The notes: generated by a model not told the origin, from the sequence alone. A stretch of DNA of 64,000 nucleotides from Streptomyces sp. SID13031 (GCF_010548305.1 NZ_JAAGLV010000003.1:310001-374000), one strand, 5' to 3'; positions 17,585 to 27,079 are shown, counted from the first letter of the stretch. Program-made: numbers and translations.

Positions 17585-17632
17585 CGGCGAGGAGGACGCT
17601 CATCCTTGCAGAGGATGACGTCCACCTCGCCG
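17585..17632 (-). promoter_or_regulatory. Long hairpin in the ABC-exporter leader
   Basis: 17585-17605 pairs with 17613-17632 (about 20 bp, one mismatch and one bulged base, 7-base loop). It begins 28 bases upstream of the ATPase start codon. There is no T-run, so it is more likely an mRNA structure or attenuator than a simple terminator. Confidence 0.6.
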
Positions 17633-17642
17633 GGAATGTTGC

Positions 17643-17659
17643 TCAGTTGCCACAACTGA
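17643..17659. promoter_or_regulatory. Operator-like palindrome TCAGTTG-CCA-CAACTGA
   Basis: A perfect 7-3-7 inverted repeat in the divergent region between the ABC exporter and the DUF1348 gene. Symmetry and size fit a GntR-, PadR- or TetR-type operator. No regulator gene is adjacent. Confidence 0.5.
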
Positions 17660-17724
17660 CATCCGGGCGGCGTTCGCGCTAGTACAACCTTGAATGGATA
17701 CAGTCAACAGTCAGGGAGAAGCTA

Positions 17725-18045
17725 GTGAATGCTCGACCCCCACTGCCTCCGTTCACCGAGGAGACGGCGATCCTGAAGGTCCGCGCCGCGGAGAACGCCT
17801 GGAACAAGCAGGACCCGGAAGCCGTCTCGCTCGCCTACACGCCGGATACCTACTGGCGGAACCGGGACACCTTCGTCACCGGCCGCGCCGAGGTGGTGGA
17901 GTTCCTGACCCAGAAGTGGGCCCGCGAGCTGGACTACCGGCTGATCAAGGAGCTGTGGGCCTCCACCGGCGACCGGCTCTTCCACTGGGACGCGCCCGGG
18001 CCGCGCCCTGAGGACCACCCGGGACTGACCGAGCTCGGACTCTAA
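17725..18045 (+). CDS. DUF1348 (SnoaL/NTF2-like) protein with internal deletion
   Basis: A 106-residue protein. The N-terminal part ([21 protein letters not shown] to EFLTQKW and [13 protein letters not shown]) matches DUF1348, an NTF2-like fold normally about 150 residues long. The C-terminus jumps directly to [21 protein letters not shown], the usual family ending. From memory of the family, about 45 central residues (the W-F-R-S-Y-G-N-E strand region) are missing in frame, so the barrel is probably incomplete and the protein may be non-functional. GGGAGAA precedes the GTG start. Copper operators lie just downstream, but no link is implied. Confidence 0.65.
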   Translation: MNARPPLPPFTEETAILKVRAAENAWNKQDPEAVSLAYTPDTYWRNRDTFVTGRAEVVEFLTQKWARELDYRLIKELWASTGDRLFHWDAPGPRPEDHPGLTELGL

Positions 18046-18052
18046 TTCTTCC

Positions 18053-18112
18053 GTACCCCCTATGGGTATTCGGAGCGGACTTGCTTTGGATACCCATAGG
18101 GGGTACTTTTTT
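18053..18112. promoter_or_regulatory. Paired CsoR-like operators that also form a terminator hairpin
   Basis: GTACCCCCTATGGGTAT (18053-18069) and its exact reverse complement ATACCCATAGGGGGTAC (18090-18106) are separated by 20 bases. Each arm contains TACCC-N5-GGGTA, a CsoR-type palindrome. As RNA the two arms make a perfect 17-bp stem followed by six T, a terminator for the preceding gene. Confidence 0.65.
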
Positions 18113-18123
18113 GCCTGTCGACA

Positions 18124-18138
18124 TACCCCGCAGGGGTA
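18124..18138. promoter_or_regulatory. CsoR operator before csoR
   Basis: TACCCC-GCA-GGGGTA, a perfect 6-3-6 palindrome of CsoR type, 23 bases upstream of the csoR start. It is the third such site in 86 bases and the likeliest primary operator of the copper operon. Confidence 0.7.
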
Positions 18139-18161
18139 GCAGTTGGGAGATGAGGACCGCC

Positions 18162-18470
18162 ATGACCACCGAAGAGAACGCCGAGCACGTGCACGGGTAC
18201 ACCTCGGAGAAGTCCAGCCACCTGAAGCGGCTGCGCCGGATCGAGGGGCAGGTGCGCGGCCTGCAACGGATGGTCGAGGAGGACAAGTACTGCATCGACA
18301 TCCTCACCCAGGTCTCGGCGGCCACCAAGGCGCTGCAGTCCTTCTCCCTCGAGCTACTGGACGAGCACCTGTCGCACTGCGTGGTCGAGGCCGCGCAGCG
18401 AGGCGGGGCGGAGGCCGAGGAGAAAGTCCGCGAGGCCTCCGACGCGATCGCCCGGCTCGTCCGCAGCTGA
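18162..18470 (+). CDS. csoR: Copper-sensing repressor CsoR
   Basis: A 102-residue all-helical repressor. C44, H69 and C73 have the same spacing (25 and 4) as the Cu(I)-binding Cys-His-Cys triad of Mycobacterium tuberculosis CsoR, in HLKRLRRIEGQVRGLQRM...YCIDIL...EHLSHC. Without copper it blocks the operon; Cu(I) releases it. I choose ATG 18162 because GAGG is 7 bases upstream; an ATG at 18150 lies too close to the purine run. It leads csoR-copZ-secreted protein-copA, with its own operators directly upstream. Confidence 0.96.
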   Translation: MTTEENAEHVHGYTSEKSSHLKRLRRIEGQVRGLQRMVEEDKYCIDILTQVSAATKALQSFSLELLDEHLSHCVVEAAQRGGAEAEEKVREASDAIARLVRS

Positions 18471-18507
18471 CCCCTTTCTGAAGATCTTTCGAGCTAGGAG
18501 CACTCTT

Positions 18508-18726
18508 ATGACCACCACCACGTACTCCGTCAACGGCATGACCTGCGGTCACTGCAGCGCCGCCGTCACCGAGGAGCTCGGCAAGCTGCCGGGCGTCCAG
18601 GAGGTCAGCATCGACCTCAACGCGGGCGGTACGTCCGCAGTGCACGTGACGAGCGAGTCGGCGCTCGACGAGACCGCCGTTCGCGAAGCGGTCGACGAGG
18701 CCGGGTACAAGCTGGCGAACGCATGA
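18508..18726 (+). CDS. copZ: Copper chaperone CopZ
   Basis: A 72-residue heavy-metal-associated (HMA) domain. NGMTCGHCSAAV carries the Cu(I)-binding CxxC near residues 13-16, and the ferredoxin-like fold ends in EAGYKLA. It delivers Cu(I) to the CopA ATPase or to CsoR. AGGAG precedes the ATG. It overlaps the next gene by 4 bases (ATGA), so translation is coupled. Confidence 0.95.
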   Translation: MTTTTYSVNGMTCGHCSAAVTEELGKLPGVQEVSIDLNAGGTSAVHVTSESALDETAVREAVDEAGYKLANA

Positions 18727-19679
18727 CCAAGGCTGTCGCGGTCCGGCTCGGCGCGTTCGCTGGTGCAGTGGCGCTGGCCTTCGCCGGCGCGTTCGCACTC
18801 GGCTCCGCGGTCGACCCGGTCGCGGCAGCCGATCCGGCACCCAGCGCCGGTGAGCACGCCGACGGCGGCATGGCTGGGATGCACAGTGATCCGGGCGCTC
18901 AGCCTCCTGGGCTCGCGGTGTCCCAGTCCGGCTATACGTTGGTACCGGAGGCCACTTTCTTCCAGCCGGGTAAGGCGCAGACGCTGGCCTTCACGATTCA
19001 AGGGCCGGATGGCAAGGCGGTTACGCAGTACACACAGACGCATGAGAAGGATCTGCATCTGATCGTCGTACGGCGGGATCTGTCGGGCTTCCGTCACGTG
19101 CACCCGACGCGGGCCGCGGATGGGACGTGGAGCATTCCGTTCACGTTCACCGCTGGTGGTCAGTGGCGCATCTTCACGGACTTCCAGCCGACCGCGCTCG
19201 GTAAGACGCTGACCTTGGGTGCCGACGTCAACGTCTCCGGGCTCTACATCCCGGTCCCGCTGAACGAGCCCGCGAGCGCCTACTCCATCGACGGGTACGA
19301 CGTCACGCTGGCCGGCAGTCCTGTCGCCGGCAAGGAGTCAGAGCTGACGTTCAGCGTCAGCAAGGCGGGCAAGCCGGTCACCGACCTGCAGCCGTATCTC
19401 GGGGCTTTCGGGCACCTGGTGTCATTGCGTGGTGGCGATCTCGCCTACCTGCACACGCATCCGTCCGCCGAGGCGAAGGCGGGGATGAAGGGCGGGCCGG
19501 CGATCAAGTTCGGCACGACGTTCCCGACCGCCGGCACGTACAGCCTGTTCCTGGACTTCCAGCACGCCGGCAAGGTGCGCACCGCCGAGTTCACCGTGAC
19601 CGTCGGCAGCGACGGTACGGCGATCGTGCCGCCGAGCGAACTGCCCGGCGCCGAAGAAGAAACTCCGCACGGCCACTGA
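18723..19679 (+). CDS. Secreted copper-operon protein, His/Met-rich
   Basis: A 318-residue exported protein with a signal or anchor helix (residues 8-30) and a [11 protein letters not shown] stretch close behind it. Two beta-rich domains follow, containing [25 protein letters not shown]-type turns and AYLHTHP; the C-terminus is EETPHGH. Clusters of His and Met suggest extracytoplasmic copper binding. Homologues sit beside copA in many actinobacteria but have no established activity that I know of. Its place between copZ and copA supports a role in copper handling outside the membrane. Confidence 0.8.
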   Translation: MTKAVAVRLGAFAGAVALAFAGAFALGSAVDPVAAADPAPSAGEHADGGMAGMHSDPGAQPPGLAVSQSGYTLVPEATFFQPGKAQTLAFTIQGPDGKAVTQYTQTHEKDLHLIVVRRDLSGFRHVHPTRAADGTWSIPFTFTAGGQWRIFTDFQPTALGKTLTLGADVNVSGLYIPVPLNEPASAYSIDGYDVTLAGSPVAGKESELTFSVSKAGKPVTDLQPYLGAFGHLVSLRGGDLAYLHTHPSAEAKAGMKGGPAIKFGTTFPTAGTYSLFLDFQHAGKVRTAEFTVTVGSDGTAIVPPSELPGAEEETPHGH

Positions 19680-19693
19680 AAGGAGGCCCAGCA

Positions 19694-21931
19694 ATGACCA
19701 CACCGGACAACTCCGTCGAGCTCCTCATCGGTGGCATGACGTGCGCCTCCTGCGCCAACCGGGTCGAGAAAAAACTCAACCGGATGGACGGCGTCACCGC
19801 GACCGTCAACTACGCCACCGAGAAGGCGAAGGTGACGTTTGCCGAAGGCATCAGTACCGAAGATCTCGTCGCCACCGTCGAGGCAACCGGCTATTCCGCC
19901 TCGTTGCCAACTCCCCCTGTTGCTGACGGCCCCGAACCGGTCGACGAGCTGCGGCCGTTGCGTGAGCGGCTGATCGCCAGCATCGCGCTCGCCGTGCCGG
20001 TGATTGCCCTGGGCATGATTCCCGCGCTGCAGTTCGACTTCTGGCAGTGGGCCTCGTTGACCCTGGCCGCACCGGTGGTCACGTGGGCGGCCTGGCCGTT
20101 CCACAAGGCCGCCTGGACGAATCTGCGGCACGGTGCCGCGACGATGGACACGTTGATCTCGGTCGGCGTGCTGAGCTCCTTCGTCTGGTCGCTTTACGCG
20201 TTGTTCCTCGGCGAGGCGGGCGCGCCGGGGATGAAGATGCCGTTCACGCTGATCCCCTCGCGGGGTAGCGGCGCCGAGGAGATCTACCTCGAGGTCGCCG
20301 CCGGCGTCACGACCTTCATCCTTGCAGGCCGGTACTTCGAGGCGCGCGCCAAGCGGCAGTCGGGTGCTGCGCTGAAGGCCCTGCTGGAGTTGGGCGCCAA
20401 GGACGTCGCCGTACTGCGTGATGGCGCCGAGTTCCGGATCCCGGCCGATCAGCTTGCAGTGGGCAACGAGTTTGTCGTGCGGCCGGGCGAGAAGATCGCT
20501 ACCGACGGCGTCATCGTCACCGGCAGCAGCGCGGTGGACGCGTCGATGCTGACTGGCGAGTCGGTGCCGGTGGAGGTCGGCGAAGGGGATGCCGTCGTCG
20601 GCGCGACCGTGAACGCCGGCGGGCGGCTGGTAGTACGGGCTACTCGGGTCGGGTCTGATACTCAGCTGGCGCAGATGGCTCGGTTGGTGGAGGACGCGCA
20701 GAACGGTAAGGCGGCCGTGCAGCGGTTGGCCGACCGGGTTTCCGGGATCTTCGTGCCGATCGTGATCGGGCTTTCGCTGGCCACGTTGGGATTCTGGCTC
20801 GGGAACGGGTCGCCGACCGAGGTGGCGTTCACCGCGGCGGTCGCAGTACTGATCATTGCTTGCCCTTGTGCGCTCGGGCTGGCGACTCCGACCGCGTTGA
20901 TGGTCGGGACGGGGCGCGGGGCGCAGCTGGGCATCCTGATCAAGGGGCCCGAGGTGCTGGAGTCCACGCATCGGGTCGACACCGTCGTACTGGACAAGAC
21001 CGGGACCGTGACGACCGGGCGGATGGCGCTGGTCGATGTACTGCTGGCCGAGGGTGAAGAGCGGGCCGAGGTACTGCGGCTGGCGGGGGCGCTCGAGCAT
21101 TCGAGTGAGCACCCGATTGCGCAGGCGATCGCCCGCGGTGCTGCCGACGAGGTGGGCAAGCTTGCGGCGGTCGAGGACTTCGGCAACGTGGAAGGTCTCG
21201 GCGTCCAGGGGATCGTCGACGGGCACGCCGTACTGGTCGGGCGGACACGGTTGCTGGAGGAGTGGAGCCAGCACCTGCCGGCTGGGCTGGCTCATGCGAA
21301 GGAGCATGCCGAGGCCGAGGGCAGTACTGCGGTTGCCGTCGGCTGGGATGGCAAGGCGCGCGCTGTGCTGGTCGTCGCCGACACCGTGAAGCCAAGCTCA
21401 GCCGAAGCAATCCGCCAGTTGAAAGCACTCGGCTTGAGGCCGGTGCTGCTCACTGGTGACAACGAGGCAGTCGCTCAGAAGGTGGCAGCCGAGGTAGGCA
21501 TCGACGAGGTGATCGCCGAGGTCCTCCCGGCCGGCAAGGTAGACGTGGTGAAGAAGCTGCAGTCCGAAGGTCGCTCGGTAGCAATGGTCGGCGACGGCGT
21601 GAACGACGCAGCCGCCCTGGCCCAAGCCGACCTGGGCCTGAGCATGGGCACCGGCACCGACGTAGCCATCGAAGCCAGCGACCTAACCCTCGTCCGAGGC
21701 GACCTTCGCTCAGCAGCCGACGCGATCCGCCTCTCCAGAACCACCCTCCGAACCATCAAGGGGAACCTCTTCTGGGCCTTCGCCTACAACGTAGCCGGCC
21801 TCCCCTTAGCCGCCGCCGGCCTCCTCAACCCCATGCTGGCAGGAGCCGCCATGGCCTTCAGCTCAGTCTTCGTAGTAACCAACAGCCTCAGACTCCGCCG
21901 CTTCCAACCCCTCACTACCCACGACCGCTAG
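19694..21931 (+). CDS. copA: Copper-translocating P1B-type ATPase CopA
   Basis: A 745-residue Cu(I) exporter. It has an N-terminal HMA domain (GGMTCASC, C17/C20), transmembrane helices, the A-domain TGES, the metal-transport CPC motif at 390-392, the phosphorylation site D434 in [10 protein letters not shown], an HP motif in SSEHPIAQ, and the hinge [16 protein letters not shown] stands 7-8 bases before the ATG. It is the last gene of the csoR operon. Synonymous codon usage shifts at the 3' end towards C-ending codons, a local feature also seen in other gene ends here. A hairpin follows at 22014-22047. Confidence 0.97.
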   Translation: MTTPDNSVELLIGGMTCASCANRVEKKLNRMDGVTATVNYATEKAKVTFAEGISTEDLVATVEATGYSASLPTPPVADGPEPVDELRPLRERLIASIALAVPVIALGMIPALQFDFWQWASLTLAAPVVTWAAWPFHKAAWTNLRHGAATMDTLISVGVLSSFVWSLYALFLGEAGAPGMKMPFTLIPSRGSGAEEIYLEVAAGVTTFILAGRYFEARAKRQSGAALKALLELGAKDVAVLRDGAEFRIPADQLAVGNEFVVRPGEKIATDGVIVTGSSAVDASMLTGESVPVEVGEGDAVVGATVNAGGRLVVRATRVGSDTQLAQMARLVEDAQNGKAAVQRLADRVSGIFVPIVIGLSLATLGFWLGNGSPTEVAFTAAVAVLIIACPCALGLATPTALMVGTGRGAQLGILIKGPEVLESTHRVDTVVLDKTGTVTTGRMALVDVLLAEGEERAEVLRLAGALEHSSEHPIAQAIARGAADEVGKLAAVEDFGNVEGLGVQGIVDGHAVLVGRTRLLEEWSQHLPAGLAHAKEHAEAEGSTAVAVGWDGKARAVLVVADTVKPSSAEAIRQLKALGLRPVLLTGDNEAVAQKVAAEVGIDEVIAEVLPAGKVDVVKKLQSEGRSVAMVGDGVNDAAALAQADLGLSMGTGTDVAIEASDLTLVRGDLRSAADAIRLSRTTLRTIKGNLFWAFAYNVAGLPLAAAGLLNPMLAGAAMAFSSVFVVTNSLRLRRFQPLTTHDR

Positions 21932-22013
21932 GAACTCGGACCACCACAAGCCGCCAGGAGTAAGCTCTCACCGCCAGAGTCGATGTGACCGTACGGCAAC
22001 GGGCTGATTGGCC

Positions 22014-22047
22014 CGTGGAGCCCTGGTCTGTGGTCCAGGGCTCCACG
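22014..22047. terminator. Bidirectional terminator between copA and the glucosidase gene
   Basis: A perfect 13-bp stem, CGTGGAGCCCTGG (22014-22026) with CCAGGGCTCCACG (22035-22047), 8-base loop, placed between convergent genes. Confidence 0.8.
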
Positions 22048-22064
22048 TGGTCGGGGAGGGATGG

Positions 22065-23621
22065 TCAGCGGAGCCAGGCTGTGGTGTCTGGGGGGAGTTT
22101 GCCTTCTTCTAAGGGGGTGCTGCTCAGGAGGACTTCTGAGTGGTCCGGAAGGTCGACCGGCTGCGGGGTCAGGTTGACGATGCAGGTGAGGGACTCTCGG
22201 GTGAAGGCTAGGACGCCTTCCGCGGAGTCGAGCCAGGTGAGGGTGCCGTCGCCTAGCGCGGTGCGGCGGAGTTTCAGGCCGTTGCGGTAGAGGGCGAGCA
22301 TGGAGTTCTGGTCGGCTTGCTGGGACTCGACGGTGAGGTTTTTCCAGTCGGCCGGCTGCGGGAGCCAGGGGGTGCCGGCCCCGAAGCCGAAGGGGGGTTC
22401 CTTGCCGGACCACGGCATGGGGACTCGGCAGCCGTCTCGGCCTCGGTCGGTGCCGTTCGAGCGTTCCCAGAGGGGGTCTTGGAGGAGGTGGTCGGGGAGG
22501 TCTTCCACCTCCGGCAGGCCTAGTTCTTCGCCTTGGTAGACGTAGAGGCCGCCGGGGAGAGCCATCGCCAGCAACGCAGCGGCTCGGGCGCGGCGTTCGC
22601 CTAGTACGGGGTCGGTCTCCATACCGTGTTTGCGGTCCTGGTGGGAGAAGGACGTGTCCGGACGCCCGTACTTCGTCACCGGGCGGGTGACGTCGTGGTT
22701 CGAGAGCACCCAGGTGGGTGGTGCTCCGATCGGGACGTGCGTCGTCAGCGTCAGGTCGATCGACGCGCGCAACTCGGCCGCATCCCACGGACGCGACAGG
22801 AAGTCGAAGTTGAAGGCGGTCTGCATCTCGTCCGGCCGCAGGTAGAGCGCGAACCGCTCCTGGTCCGGCATCCACATCTCGCCGACCAGGAAACGCCCCT
22901 CGTACTGGTCGGTGATCTCCCGCCAGCCGCGGTACACGTCGTGCACCTCGTCGTGGTCGGTGTACGACTCCTCGATGCTGTCCAGATCCTTGAACAGCAC
23001 CGCGGCGCTGTCGATCCGGATCCCGTCCACCCCGCGATCCAGCCAGAACCGCAGGATGGCGTGGAACTCCTCCACCACCTCGGGATTGCGCCAGTTGAAG
23101 TCCGGCTGTTCCGGTGCGAAGAGATGCAGGTACCACTGACCGTCGGCGGCCTGTGTCCAGGCCGGCCCGTTGAAGATCGACTGCCAGTCGTTCGGCGCCA
23201 ACCCACCGTCGCGGCCGTCGCGGAACAGGAACCGCTCCCGCTCGACCGACCCCGGCCCGGCTGCCAGCGCCTGGACGAACCAGTCCTGCTGGTCCGACCC
23301 GTGGTTCGGCACGATGTCGATGATGGTCCGGATCCCCAGCGCGTGCGCCTCGTCGATATAGGCCTCGGCCTCCGCCAGGGTGCCGAAGCTCGGGTCGATC
23401 GCGCGGTAGTCGGCCACGTCGTAGCCGCCGTCGGCCATCGGCGACGGGTACCACGGGTTCAGCCAGATCGCGTCGACGCCGAGTTCCGCGAGATAGGGCA
23501 GCTTGGCGCGCAGCCCGGCGAGGTCGCCGATCCCGTCACCGTTGCCATCGGCGAAGCTGCGCAGATAGACCTGGTAGATCGCCGCTCCGCGCCACCACGT
23601 GCCGGTATCGGTAAGAGGCAT
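22065..23621 (-). CDS. Alpha-glucosidase, glycoside hydrolase family 13
   Basis: A 518-residue cytoplasmic enzyme (no signal peptide). The GH13 regions are clear: DIVPNH (region I), DGIRIDSA with nucleophile D204 (II), VGEMW with acid/base E248 (III) and SNHD with D310 (IV). QVYLRSFADGNGDGIGDL is typical of oligo-1,6-glucosidase and alpha-glucosidase types. It closes an operon with a sugar-binding lipoprotein and two permeases, the arrangement of Streptomyces aglEFGA, so it probably hydrolyses imported maltose, sucrose or trehalose-like glucosides. The gap to the upstream permease is 28 bases. Confidence 0.95.
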   Translation of the reverse strand: MPLTDTGTWWRGAAIYQVYLRSFADGNGDGIGDLAGLRAKLPYLAELGVDAIWLNPWYPSPMADGGYDVADYRAIDPSFGTLAEAEAYIDEAHALGIRTIIDIVPNHGSDQQDWFVQALAAGPGSVERERFLFRDGRDGGLAPNDWQSIFNGPAWTQAADGQWYLHLFAPEQPDFNWRNPEVVEEFHAILRFWLDRGVDGIRIDSAAVLFKDLDSIEESYTDHDEVHDVYRGWREITDQYEGRFLVGEMWMPDQERFALYLRPDEMQTAFNFDFLSRPWDAAELRASIDLTLTTHVPIGAPPTWVLSNHDVTRPVTKYGRPDTSFSHQDRKHGMETDPVLGERRARAAALLAMALPGGLYVYQGEELGLPEVEDLPDHLLQDPLWERSNGTDRGRDGCRVPMPWSGKEPPFGFGAGTPWLPQPADWKNLTVESQQADQNSMLALYRNGLKLRRTALGDGTLTWLDSAEGVLAFTRESLTCIVNLTPQPVDLPDHSEVLLSSTPLEEGKLPPDTTAWLR

Positions 23622-23649
23622 TGCTACTCCTTGGGGGGTAGGGAGGGGA

Positions 23650-24624
23650 TCAGCCTTTGAGGCTTCCGGCGGTGAGACCCGCCATGATGCTGCGCTGGAA
23701 CACGAAGAAGACCAGGATCGTCGGCAGCGACGCGATCACCAGCGAGGCGATCAGGACGTTCTGCGGCATCTGCGCGGACAGCGACGCGATCCCGACGCTG
23801 ATCGACATCTTGTCCGTCTCCGGCAGCACCAGCAGCGGCCAGACGAAGTCCTTCCAGACCGTCACCACCGACAGGATCGAGACCACGCCGAGGATCGGCC
23901 GCGAGACCGGCAGCACGATCGACCACAGGATCCGCATCGGCGACGCGCCGTCGATCTCGGCCGCCTCCAGCAGCTCCCGCGGGATCGAGTCGAAGAACCG
24001 CTTGAGCAGGAAGATGAAGAACCCGTTCGCCGCCGCCGGCAACCAGATCGCCCACGGAGTGTTGAGCAGGTTGAAGTGGAACAGCGGTACGTCCTTGGCG
24101 ACCAGGTACGTCGGCAGCAGCAGCACCATCGGCGGGATCATCAAGGTGGCCAGCATCAGCCCGAGGATCACCTTGCCGAAGAACGGCCGCAGCTTCGACA
24201 ACGCGTACGCCGCCGTCACATCGACCGCCAACGTGAACAGCCACGCGCCACCGGCGTACAGGGCGGTGTTCTTCAGGAAGACGCCGAGCTGGAGCTGGTT
24301 CCAGGCGTCGGCGTAGACGTGGAAGTCGAAGTGCTTCGGGAAGAAGCTCGGCGGGATCTGGGCGATCTCCTCCGGTGACTTCAGCGCGCCGGTCACCATC
24401 CAGTACAGCGGGAAGACGAAGGCCAGCGTGAAGCCGATCACCACCACGACCAGCACGGTCCAGTAGGTCGTCTTGCCGCGCCAGGACCGCAACGCCAACG
24501 GCGACACCAGGCTCCTGGTCTCGTACTCGCGGCCCTTGTCCTTCTTCCTTTTCTTCGGACTGCGCGGGGCCGGCGCCGGCGTGGTTGCCTCGAGCACCGA
24601 TTGCGGTTGCAGGGTCGTTGTCAT
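23650..24624 (-). CDS. Sugar ABC transporter permease (MalG-type)
   Basis: A 324-residue membrane protein with six helices. The first follows a Lys/Arg-rich cytoplasmic N-terminus (SPKKRKKDKGR). The EAA loop is ELLEAAEIDGASPMRILWSIVLPVSRP, which docks on the ATPase. It is the second permease of the alpha-glucoside importer and overlaps the first permease gene by 4 bases. No ATPase is encoded in the operon; MsiK (10.9 kb) is the probable energy partner. Confidence 0.94.
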   Translation of the reverse strand: MTTTLQPQSVLEATTPAPAPRSPKKRKKDKGREYETRSLVSPLALRSWRGKTTYWTVLVVVVIGFTLAFVFPLYWMVTGALKSPEEIAQIPPSFFPKHFDFHVYADAWNQLQLGVFLKNTALYAGGAWLFTLAVDVTAAYALSKLRPFFGKVILGLMLATLMIPPMVLLLPTYLVAKDVPLFHFNLLNTPWAIWLPAAANGFFIFLLKRFFDSIPRELLEAAEIDGASPMRILWSIVLPVSRPILGVVSILSVVTVWKDFVWPLLVLPETDKMSISVGIASLSAQMPQNVLIASLVIASLPTILVFFVFQRSIMAGLTAGSLKG

Positions 24625-25550
24625 CGGCCACCTTCGTTGTCTCGCGAGACGCGCAGGTAGATCGTGGAGAACACCATCAGGACGACCATCAGCATCAGGC
24701 CGAGTGCGCCACCGCCACCGAAGTCGCCGAAGTTGAAGGCGTACTGGTACATCAGGTAGGCCACCGTCACGGTCGCGTTCTCGGGCCCGCCGCCGGTCAG
24801 CAGGTAGGGCTCGATGAAGACCTGCATGGTCGCCACCACCTGGAGCAGCAGCATCACCAGCAGGATCAGCTTGGTCTGCGGGATCGTCACGTGCCAGACG
24901 CGCTTGAACAGACCGGCGCCGTCGAGCTCAGCCGACTCGTAGAGCTCACCGGGGATGCTCTGCAACGCGGCCAGGTAGATCAGCGTGCCGGTACCGAGGT
25001 TCATCCAGGTGGAGACCAGGACGAGCGAGATCAGCGCGGTACTGGAGGAGTCGAGCCAGGCCAGCGGCGGGATCCCGAACACATCGAGGATCTGGTTGAA
25101 CAGCCCTGCGCCCGGATCGTAGAACCACTTGAACAACAGCACGCCGACGGCCGGCGGCAGCATCACCGGCAGGTAGACGACGAAGCGCAGGTACGCCCGC
25201 GCGTGCTTCAGTTCGTTCAGTACCACCGCGAGCACGAACGGGACCGCGTAGCCGACGATCAGCGCGAGACCGCTGAAGGCGGCCGTGTTCAGCCAGGCGG
25301 ACCGGAAGGCCGGGTCGTCGATCACGCTGCGGAAGTTGTCGAAGCCGACCCACTTGGCCGGGTCGACGAAGTTGTTCTCCTGGAAGCTGAGGACGACCTC
25401 GCGGATCATCGGGTACCAGGAGAAGAAGGCGAAACAGATCAACGCCCCGCAGAGGAACCCGTACGCCGTCAGGTTCCTGCCCACCGCGCGGCGCGCCGCT
25501 CCCTGGGGAAGGGAACGGCGCACCGGCGACTTCGCGGTCAGAACTGCCAT
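24621..25550 (-). CDS. Sugar ABC transporter permease (MalF-type)
   Basis: A 309-residue membrane protein with six helices. The EAA loop is ELYESAELDGAGLFKRVWHVTIPQTK. It forms the translocation heterodimer with the MalG-type partner downstream. Its start codon overlaps the stop of the binding-protein gene in a TGATG arrangement, so the two are translationally coupled. Confidence 0.94.
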   Translation of the reverse strand: MAVLTAKSPVRRSLPQGAARRAVGRNLTAYGFLCGALICFAFFSWYPMIREVVLSFQENNFVDPAKWVGFDNFRSVIDDPAFRSAWLNTAAFSGLALIVGYAVPFVLAVVLNELKHARAYLRFVVYLPVMLPPAVGVLLFKWFYDPGAGLFNQILDVFGIPPLAWLDSSSTALISLVLVSTWMNLGTGTLIYLAALQSIPGELYESAELDGAGLFKRVWHVTIPQTKLILLVMLLLQVVATMQVFIEPYLLTGGGPENATVTVAYLMYQYAFNFGDFGGGGALGLMLMVVLMVFSTIYLRVSRDNEGGR

Positions 25551-26932
25551 CAGGTGTTCTTGGCGAGGATCTTGTTGGCCTTGCCCTCGGCATCCGAGAG
25601 CAGCTTGTCGATGTCAGCATCCTTCCGGGTGAGTACCGCGGACATCGCGACGTCCAGGACGGCGTACAGCTCCTGCGCCTTCGGCGGCTCGAGCTTGTTG
25701 GTGATGTCGGCCTGTGCGTCGACGTACGGGGTGAAGTGGTCCACCGGCACCGTCGCGAACTGCTTGCGCAGAGCAACGATTTCCTTACCGGGGGCCGAGG
25801 TGCCGTACAGGTCGGGGATCGGCAGGCCGACCGGGCGGCCCTGGGTCTTGGCGCGCTCGTAGTTGAACTGGCCCTGGCCCGGCGTCAACTCGTGGAACTC
25901 CAGCCAGGCGAGCCCGGCCTTGATCTTCTCCGGCGACGCCTTCGGGTTGAACATGTACCCGTCGCCACCGCTGAGCGAGGACTTGCCCTCGGACTCCGGT
26001 ACGGCGGTCACCCCGTAGTCGTCGAACTTGCCCTGGAAGTCGTTGTTGACCGACTGGACGACGTCCGGCGCGCCGATCATCATGCCGAGCTTGCCCGAGC
26101 CCATCATCCGCATCAGGTCTTCCCACTGCAGCAGTTGCTTGGTGCCCATGCTGTTGTCGTCCCAGCGCATCTTCTTCAGGTTCTCCAGCACAGCCTTGCC
26201 CTCGCCGCTGTTGAACGCGGCGGTCTTGCCGTCGTCGCTCACCATCGAGCCACCCCGGGCGTACAGCGAGGCGGCGAAGTGCCAACCGCCGGTGTTGCCC
26301 GCGCTGTACTCACCAAAGCCCGTGTAGCCCGCACCGAGACCGGCGATCTTCTTGGCCGCTTCCTGGACCTCGCCCCACGTCTTGGGCGGCGAGTCCGGGT
26401 TGAGCCCGGCCTGGGTGAAGAGCTTGCGGTTGTAGACCAGGCCCATGTTGTAGTTGTTGCGCGGCAGGCCGTAGGACTTGTCGCCGTCCTTGAACACGCC
26501 CTGGACGTCCGGGCGGATGTCCTTGAGCGCCTTCACGTCGCCGATGTACTGGCTGATGTCGGCGGCCTGCTTGGCCTTGATGATCTTCTGGACGTCGGTG
26601 TAGTAGACGTAGAAGACGTCCTCCTGGGTGCCGCCGGCCAGCTTCGCCTGGAAGGTGTCCGGGTTGATGCAGGGGAACGCGTCCTTGCTCTGGATCGTGA
26701 TGTTCGGGTGCAGCTTCTGGAACGCCGTGACGTCCTCGTCCCAGCCGGTGCGTTCCTTCGGGTTGCTCTTCGGCGGCTGGCATCCCACGGTGATCGTGAC
26801 CGGGGCGTTCGCGTCGCCCGACCCCTGAGCAGCCGGCTTGTCCCCGTCCCCGGAACCACAGGACGCGGCCGCCAGGCCGAGCCCTGCCACGAGCAACAGG
26901 CTGAGCGCCTTGCGGTGGCTCGTTGTCCTCAT
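25550..26932 (-). CDS. Extracellular sugar-binding lipoprotein (ABC importer)
   Basis: A 460-residue solute-binding protein. Its lipoprotein signal is MRTTSHRKALSLLLVAGLG followed by AAASC, with the lipidated Cys near residue 26. The family-1 binding-protein fold follows (FQKLHPNITIQ, GTQEDVFYVY, YNMGLVYNRKLF, KTWGEVQEAAKKI). It captures an oligosaccharide outside the cell and delivers it to the two permeases. The start at 26932 is chosen because the signal peptide begins there and AGAAGGG lies 8 bases upstream. Operator-like TTGCAA repeats are in the promoter region. Confidence 0.94.
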   Translation of the reverse strand: MRTTSHRKALSLLLVAGLGLAAASCGSGDGDKPAAQGSGDANAPVTITVGCQPPKSNPKERTGWDEDVTAFQKLHPNITIQSKDAFPCINPDTFQAKLAGGTQEDVFYVYYTDVQKIIKAKQAADISQYIGDVKALKDIRPDVQGVFKDGDKSYGLPRNNYNMGLVYNRKLFTQAGLNPDSPPKTWGEVQEAAKKIAGLGAGYTGFGEYSAGNTGGWHFAASLYARGGSMVSDDGKTAAFNSGEGKAVLENLKKMRWDDNSMGTKQLLQWEDLMRMMGSGKLGMMIGAPDVVQSVNNDFQGKFDDYGVTAVPESEGKSSLSGGDGYMFNPKASPEKIKAGLAWLEFHELTPGQGQFNYERAKTQGRPVGLPIPDLYGTSAPGKEIVALRKQFATVPVDHFTPYVDAQADITNKLEPPKAQELYAVLDVAMSAVLTRKDADIDKLLSDAEGKANKILAKNT

Positions 26933-27013
26933 CGATGTGCCCTTCTGCTGGCGAGGGCGCTTTCCGTCCCGCCCCTCGGATGTGGTCCGTACCGTAGGCA
27001 ACCTGACCGGATC

Positions 27014-27046
27014 AGCGCAATACTTCGATCGCAAGTTGCAAAAACG
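27014..27046. promoter_or_regulatory. LacI-type operator before the alpha-glucoside operon
   Basis: Repeated half-sites GCGCAA (27014-27020), TCGCAA and GTTGCAA (27029-27041), including the small palindrome GCAA-G-TTGC. They match the half-sites at both LacI genes in this window and lie about 85 bases upstream of the binding-protein start. Confidence 0.5.
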
Positions 27047-27079
27047 TGACTACGAATCGGAACTCCTGGGTATAGCAAA

